Below the pieces are notes generated by a model. That model saw nothing but the letters and a program-made list of their open reading frames with translations, was not told the DNA's origin and ran no database searches. From the NCBI GenBank assembly GCA_018380885.1, contig JAGZSY010000002.1, positions 1-64,000 on the forward strand: a stretch of 64,000 nucleotides of DNA. Reading direction: 5' to 3'. This document shows, one piece after another, positions 60,912 through 64,000 of this stretch. Made by a program: the position numbers and the translations under genes. Origin of the DNA: Enterocloster asparagiformis. Lineage in GTDB: Bacteria; Bacillota; Clostridia; Lachnospirales; Lachnospiraceae. Position 1 is the first letter of the stretch. Every line of letters starts with the position of its first letter.

Positions 60912-62075
60912 CTAATCGTATGCGGCCAGTGCCGCCGCCGCCTGCCGCGCTTCCTCCGGCGTGTTAAAGGGAGAAAAGCTGAAGCGGACCGCTCCCTGGA
61001 CCTCAGTGCCCAGCGCCCGGTGCATTAGCGGCGCGCAGTGGCCTCCTCCCCTGGTGTAAATCTCATACTCCTGGGAGAGATAATCGCTGACCTCCCCGGA
61101 GTCCTCGTCCCCCAGATTCAGCGCCACAATGGCCCCGCGCTCCTCCTGGGAAAAATCCCCATAGATCTTTACCCGTGGAATCTCCCTGGCCTGCCGCAAA
61201 AAGGCCTCCATGGCCTTCAGCTCCCGCCGGCGCAGGGCATCCGCTCCCTGATCCCTCAAATAGAGCAGGGCGGCCCTCAGCCCTGCGATGCCGTGGCCGT
61301 TTAGGGTTCCCGCCTCCAGCGCCGTGGGCATGACCCGGGGGTGTTCCCGGGAAAAGGTCATAATCCCGCTGCCTCCGGTGAGGAGCGGCGTAAGCTTAAT
61401 GCCGGCCCCCAGACAGATTCCGCCCGTGCCCTGGGGACCCATCAGCCCCTTGTGGCCGGTGAAGCACAGAATATCGATGCAGTCCTGCTCCATGTCGATG
61501 GGGAAAATCCCGGCGGTCTGCGAGGCGTCCACAATAAAAACCGCCCCCGCCCGGCGGCACCACTGTCCAATGCGCCTGATATCCACCAGATTTCCGGTCA
61601 AATTGGAAGCGTGGGTGCAGACCACCGCCCGGACGCCGCCCTCAATGATCGCCTTTAAGGCCTCATAGTCCAGCAGCCCTTTTCTGCGCAGGGGATCATC
61701 CTCCGGCAAGTCCTGGCCCACACAGCCCGCAATCTCCAGCACCGCGCCCCTTTCCTCCATCTCGTACAAGGGCCGAAGCACGCTGTTGTGGTCCAGGGCC
61801 GTGGCCGCCACCCGGTCTCCCGGCCGCACAATCCCCTTGATCGCCATATTCAGGCTCTCCGTGGAGTTGGCGGTAAAGGCCACTCGGTCTGGCCCCGGCG
61901 CGTGAAACAGCTGCGCCAAAAGTTCCCTGGTCTCATAGATTACCCTGGCTCCGGCCAGCGCCGCGGGGTGGGTTCCCCTGGATCCGTTGCCCATGGTGCG
62001 TATGGCTCCCGCCACCGCCTCCGCCACCGAGTCCGGCCGATGGTAGGAGGTTGCCGCGCTATCTAAATAAATCAT
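60912..62075 (-). CDS. Class V aminotransferase, cysteine desulfurase family
   Basis: 387 residues from the ATG at 62075, overlapping yqeB by 4 nt. It starts MIYLDSAATSYHRPDSVAEA, with the PLP lysine in DILCFTGHKGLMGPQG, the Asp and His of the cofactor pocket (FIVDASQTAGIFPIDM, ALDHNSVLRPLYEM), and the active-site Cys loop GGGHCAPLMHR. It belongs to the branch regularly found with yqeB, yedF and selD. It probably mobilises sulfur or selenium from (seleno)cysteine for cofactor maturation. Confidence 0.9.
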   Translation of the reverse strand: MIYLDSAATSYHRPDSVAEAVAGAIRTMGNGSRGTHPAALAGARVIYETRELLAQLFHAPGPDRVAFTANSTESLNMAIKGIVRPGDRVAATALDHNSVLRPLYEMEERGAVLEIAGCVGQDLPEDDPLRRKGLLDYEALKAIIEGGVRAVVCTHASNLTGNLVDIRRIGQWCRRAGAVFIVDASQTAGIFPIDMEQDCIDILCFTGHKGLMGPQGTGGICLGAGIKLTPLLTGGSGIMTFSREHPRVMPTALEAGTLNGHGIAGLRAALLYLRDQGADALRRRELKAMEAFLRQAREIPRVKIYGDFSQEERGAIVALNLGDEDSGEVSDYLSQEYEIYTRGGGHCAPLMHRALGTEVQGAVRFSFSPFNTPEEARQAAAALAAYD

Positions 62076-62899
62076 TTCCCAACCTGCTTTCTCTCCAGGT
62101 ACATAAGCCCCTCCAGCACGGAACCTGCGATGCACCGGGCCTTGTCGGAAATGGTGAAGCAGTTCTCGTACTCTTCCTCCCGCGGATCGATATCCATGAT
62201 TTTGAATCCCTCCGTCACAGGATAGCAATCCCGGATAACGCCACGGATAATGCCTGTCAGCGTGGCGTTCACCGTAACCTCACCGTGCCCGGTCACCACC
62301 TTGGCGATCTGCTGGTCCTTTTTCACCCGGTCCCCGATCTGCACGCTGCTCATGAAAATGCCGCGGGCAGGCGAGTGGATCACCCGTTCCCTGCCGTAGC
62401 CGCCGATGTTGCCCGGAATCCCTGTGTTCGGCAGCGCGCTGCCGTTGCCGATGATCCGCCCCAGATTGTGTCCCCGCATGGTCTCGATCACCAGGTCCAC
62501 GTCCTTTCCGGCTTCAAAGCCCGGCCCCAGGGCAATGGTCTTGGGCGCCATATCCCTGGTGGTGCCCAGGTTTTTCTTGGCCAGGATGGCGTCCACCAGG
62601 GCCCAGGGCCTCACCTCGTCCAGGACGCGGCACTCCGGATCCACCATCAGGGCCACGTCCCCCCGTTCCATCACCGCCATAGCTTCCGGGACATTGGCAG
62701 CCTTCACACAGACCGTGCCCTCCACCTCGCTGACTCCGTCGTAGACTGCCTCCGAAAAGGCCACGTGGCGGCGGATAGCGGAGGGAAACCCTGTCTCCAG
62801 CACCAGCACCGGGTAACCGCAGCGGTTCAGCTTGTGAATCGTTCCGGTGGCCAGATCCCCGCCTCCTCTGACAACAATCAAATGCTTCTGATCTTCCAT
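62072..62899 (-). CDS. yqeB: Selenium-dependent molybdenum hydroxylase maturation protein YqeB
   Basis: 275 residues: LIVVRGGGDLATGTIHKLNR at the start (Rossmann-type loop), GYPVLVLETGFPSAIRRHVA, VDLVIETMRGHNLGRIIGNG and a C-terminal biotinyl-lipoyl-like segment (GDRVKKDQQIAKVVTGHGEV). This is the YqeB/EF2563 family, a marker of selenium-dependent molybdenum hydroxylases whose exact step is unresolved. Between yedF and the aminotransferase. Confidence 0.92.
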   Translation of the reverse strand: MEDQKHLIVVRGGGDLATGTIHKLNRCGYPVLVLETGFPSAIRRHVAFSEAVYDGVSEVEGTVCVKAANVPEAMAVMERGDVALMVDPECRVLDEVRPWALVDAILAKKNLGTTRDMAPKTIALGPGFEAGKDVDLVIETMRGHNLGRIIGNGSALPNTGIPGNIGGYGRERVIHSPARGIFMSSVQIGDRVKKDQQIAKVVTGHGEVTVNATLTGIIRGVIRDCYPVTEGFKIMDIDPREEEYENCFTISDKARCIAGSVLEGLMYLERKQVGK

Positions 62900-62921
62900 T
62901 TCGATTTCTGCGCTTCCTTTC

Positions 62922-63620
62922 CTAAGGGCGGACCAGCAGCCTGGCGCCGGTCATCCGCTCCACAATCTCGTACATATTCGTCACCCCGCCGACCTGCAGC
63001 TTTCCCTCCAGGCCGTAGTGGTTTAAGCAGGTGCCGCAGGTGAGAATTTCCGCCCCCTGGGCCTCCAGCTCCCGCAAATCCTCCACGCTGTCCGACCCCT
63101 CGCAGGAGAGGAACGCGCCGCTGTTGTACAGCAGCACGGTCTCAGGCAGCTGCTCCTGCTGGGACAGGGCGTAGATAAATCCCTTCATCAACAGCTTTCC
63201 CAGCGTCTCATCCCCCTGGCCCATACAGTTGGAGGAAATCACCGCCACCATTCCGCGGCCCGCTCCGGCGATCTGTCCGGCAGCCATCTGGCTGTCCGTT
63301 GCCTGGCCGTCCCCGTCGGTTATCTGCCCGCCCGCAGCCCGGCCGTCCCCGGCGGCGTCGCCCGACACCTGCGCGCTGTCCTTATCCGCTGTCCCGCTAT
63401 CCGTTCCCGCCGCGGTGATCCACGCCGTAAACTCCCGCTCGCCCGTTTTCTCGGCGCGAAATTCCAGTCCCTTGTGGTTCGCCATCTTGCGCAGGTTCTG
63501 AACCGCTATATCATTGTCCACCACCACCTCGACGGTCTCCCCCGGTCCGGCCGCCTCCAGCGCTTTCTTGGTCTCCACCACGGGAAGGGGACACTGCTTT
63601 CCTCTCTCATCCAATCTCAT
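62922..63620 (-). CDS. yedF: Selenium metabolism protein YedF
   Basis: 232 residues. A TusA-like domain with DERGKQCPLPVVETKKALEA (Cys10) forms residues 1-70. The DsrE-like half (124-232) has MVAVISSNCMGQGDETLGKL and EILTCGTCLNHYGLEGKL. Between them, residues about 72-123 are a low-complexity stretch of Gly, Ala, Asp, Ser and Gln, longer than the usual linker. YedF occurs with SelD and likely carries or delivers selenium. AAAAGGAG precedes the ATG; 25 nt after selD. Confidence 0.92.
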   Translation of the reverse strand: MRLDERGKQCPLPVVETKKALEAAGPGETVEVVVDNDIAVQNLRKMANHKGLEFRAEKTGEREFTAWITAAGTDSGTADKDSAQVSGDAAGDGRAAGGQITDGDGQATDSQMAAGQIAGAGRGMVAVISSNCMGQGDETLGKLLMKGFIYALSQQEQLPETVLLYNSGAFLSCEGSDSVEDLRELEAQGAEILTCGTCLNHYGLEGKLQVGGVTNMYEIVERMTGARLLVRP

Positions 63621-63645
63621 CTCTGATCTTCTCCTTTTTTGTTAT

Positions 63646-64000
63646 TTATTTCACAATAATAGTGTGGTCACGCCGCTCTGTCACCTCTCCCACCACATCG
63701 CAGGGCAGCCCCAGGGCTCTCAGCTCGCTCAGCGCCGCCGGAGCGTCCTCCGGGTTCATGGAGACCAGCAGCCCCCCTGACGTCTGCGGATCAAACAGAA
63801 TTTCTTCTAATACAAAGGGCACATTTTGGAACTCCACCTTTCCCTGCAAATGGTTGCGGTTGCGCTGGGCCGCGGCCGTCAGGTAGAACTCCTCCACATA
63901 CGCTTCGCAGGCCGGAATATAGGGAATCCGCTCCCGGTCGATTACCGCGCTGAGATGGTCTCCCAGCATCTCGCAGAGGTGACCCAGAAAGCCGAAGCCC
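63646..64000 (-). CDS. selD: Selenide, water dikinase, C-terminal part
   Basis: The gene runs off the right edge; about 117 codons of its 3' end are seen. GFGFLGHLCEMLGDH matches the SelD 'TGFGLLGHL' segment, and FDPQTSGGLLVSMNPEDAPA and DVVGEVTERRD the C-terminal ATP-binding part. SelD makes selenophosphate from selenide and ATP. It is upstream of yedF and yqeB, so its selenophosphate probably feeds cofactor maturation. The catalytic Cys/Sec region lies outside the window. Confidence 0.93.
   Translation of the reverse strand, partial: GFGFLGHLCEMLGDHLSAVIDRERIPYIPACEAYVEEFYLTAAAQRNRNHLQGKVEFQNVPFVLEEILFDPQTSGGLLVSMNPEDAPAALSELRALGLPCDVVGEVTERRDHTIIVK

Overview
The window reads as chromosome of an anaerobic, Gram-positive Clostridia member, most likely Lachnospiraceae. 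Signs of this are strong AGGAGG-type ribosome binding sites, DUF1540, DUF2325 and CarD-like proteins, choline-binding-type cell-wall repeats, an infC-rpmI-rplT operon with an ATT start, and a gut-anaerobe style molybdenum/selenium maturation cluster. GC content is moderate to high in the housekeeping and molybdenum parts and visibly lower in short accessory patches (about 3.0-4.9 kb, 7.0-9.2 kb, 29.6-33.1 kb). No insertion sequence, prophage or CRISPR array is visible. Species cannot be named from sequence alone.

Layout. 0-7 kb: a Ser/Thr kinase fused to an extracellular papain-like domain, a decayed patch (metallo-beta-lactamase and GNAT remnants around an XRE regulator), two unknown small proteins, and a YolD / Y-family polymerase pair. 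7-17.7 kb (+): a chemotaxis receptor, a regulator with two GntR-type winged helices, and a three-gene sensory locus (hybrid kinase, solute-binding lipoprotein fused to a 5'-nucleotidase C-terminal-like domain, second hybrid kinase with two solute-binding domains). 17.8-27.2 kb (-): an HD-domain CCA-transferase homologue lacking its catalytic acids, a second nucleotidyltransferase, a 5'-3' exonuclease, an unknown protein, a small gene with two LexA-type boxes, and a ROK regulator / SIS isomerase (frameshifted) / ROK kinase operon. 27.3-33.2 kb: CarD-like protein, patatin, ADP-ribosylglycohydrolase, cell-wall-binding and Cys-repeat proteins, tRNA-Leu. 33.3-44 kb: ABC-2 exporter operon, infC-rpmI-rplT with an attenuator leader, DUF1540, a secreted glycosidase-like protein, MATE transporter.

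44-64 kb is a nearly continuous molybdenum cofactor and selenium block, almost all on the - strand. In transcription order: selD (partial), yedF, yqeB, a class V aminotransferase, a DmsB-like ferredoxin, and a DMSO-reductase-family enzyme carrying its own TorD-like chaperone domain; then, after two + strand genes (DUF2325, cupin), an icd remnant, DUF1275, a MoeA-like protein, moaC, moaA, a MOSC-MogA fusion, modA, modB, modC, a MobA-like/ModE fusion regulator, xdhC, a 27-residue membrane peptide, yqeC, mocA and MATE. Two matching palindromes (CGTTAT-N12-ATAACG), identical in half-site and spacing to the known ModE operator form, lie before modA and before the moeA-like gene, so the fused ModE domain encoded nearby probably controls both uptake and cofactor synthesis. 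yqeB, yqeC, mocA, xdhC, yedF and selD together are the recognised accessory set for selenium-dependent molybdenum hydroxylases, although no hydroxylase structural gene lies in the window.

Most notable observations: the chaperone-oxidoreductase fusion, the ModE fusion with an apparently degenerate nucleotidyltransferase site plus its two operators, the kinase-peptidase fusion lacking its catalytic histidine, the solute-binding/nucleotidase fusion between two hybrid kinases, the LexA-box gene, the acid-less CCA homologue, a collapsed isocitrate dehydrogenase, and two terminator-like hairpins sharing a conserved loop.
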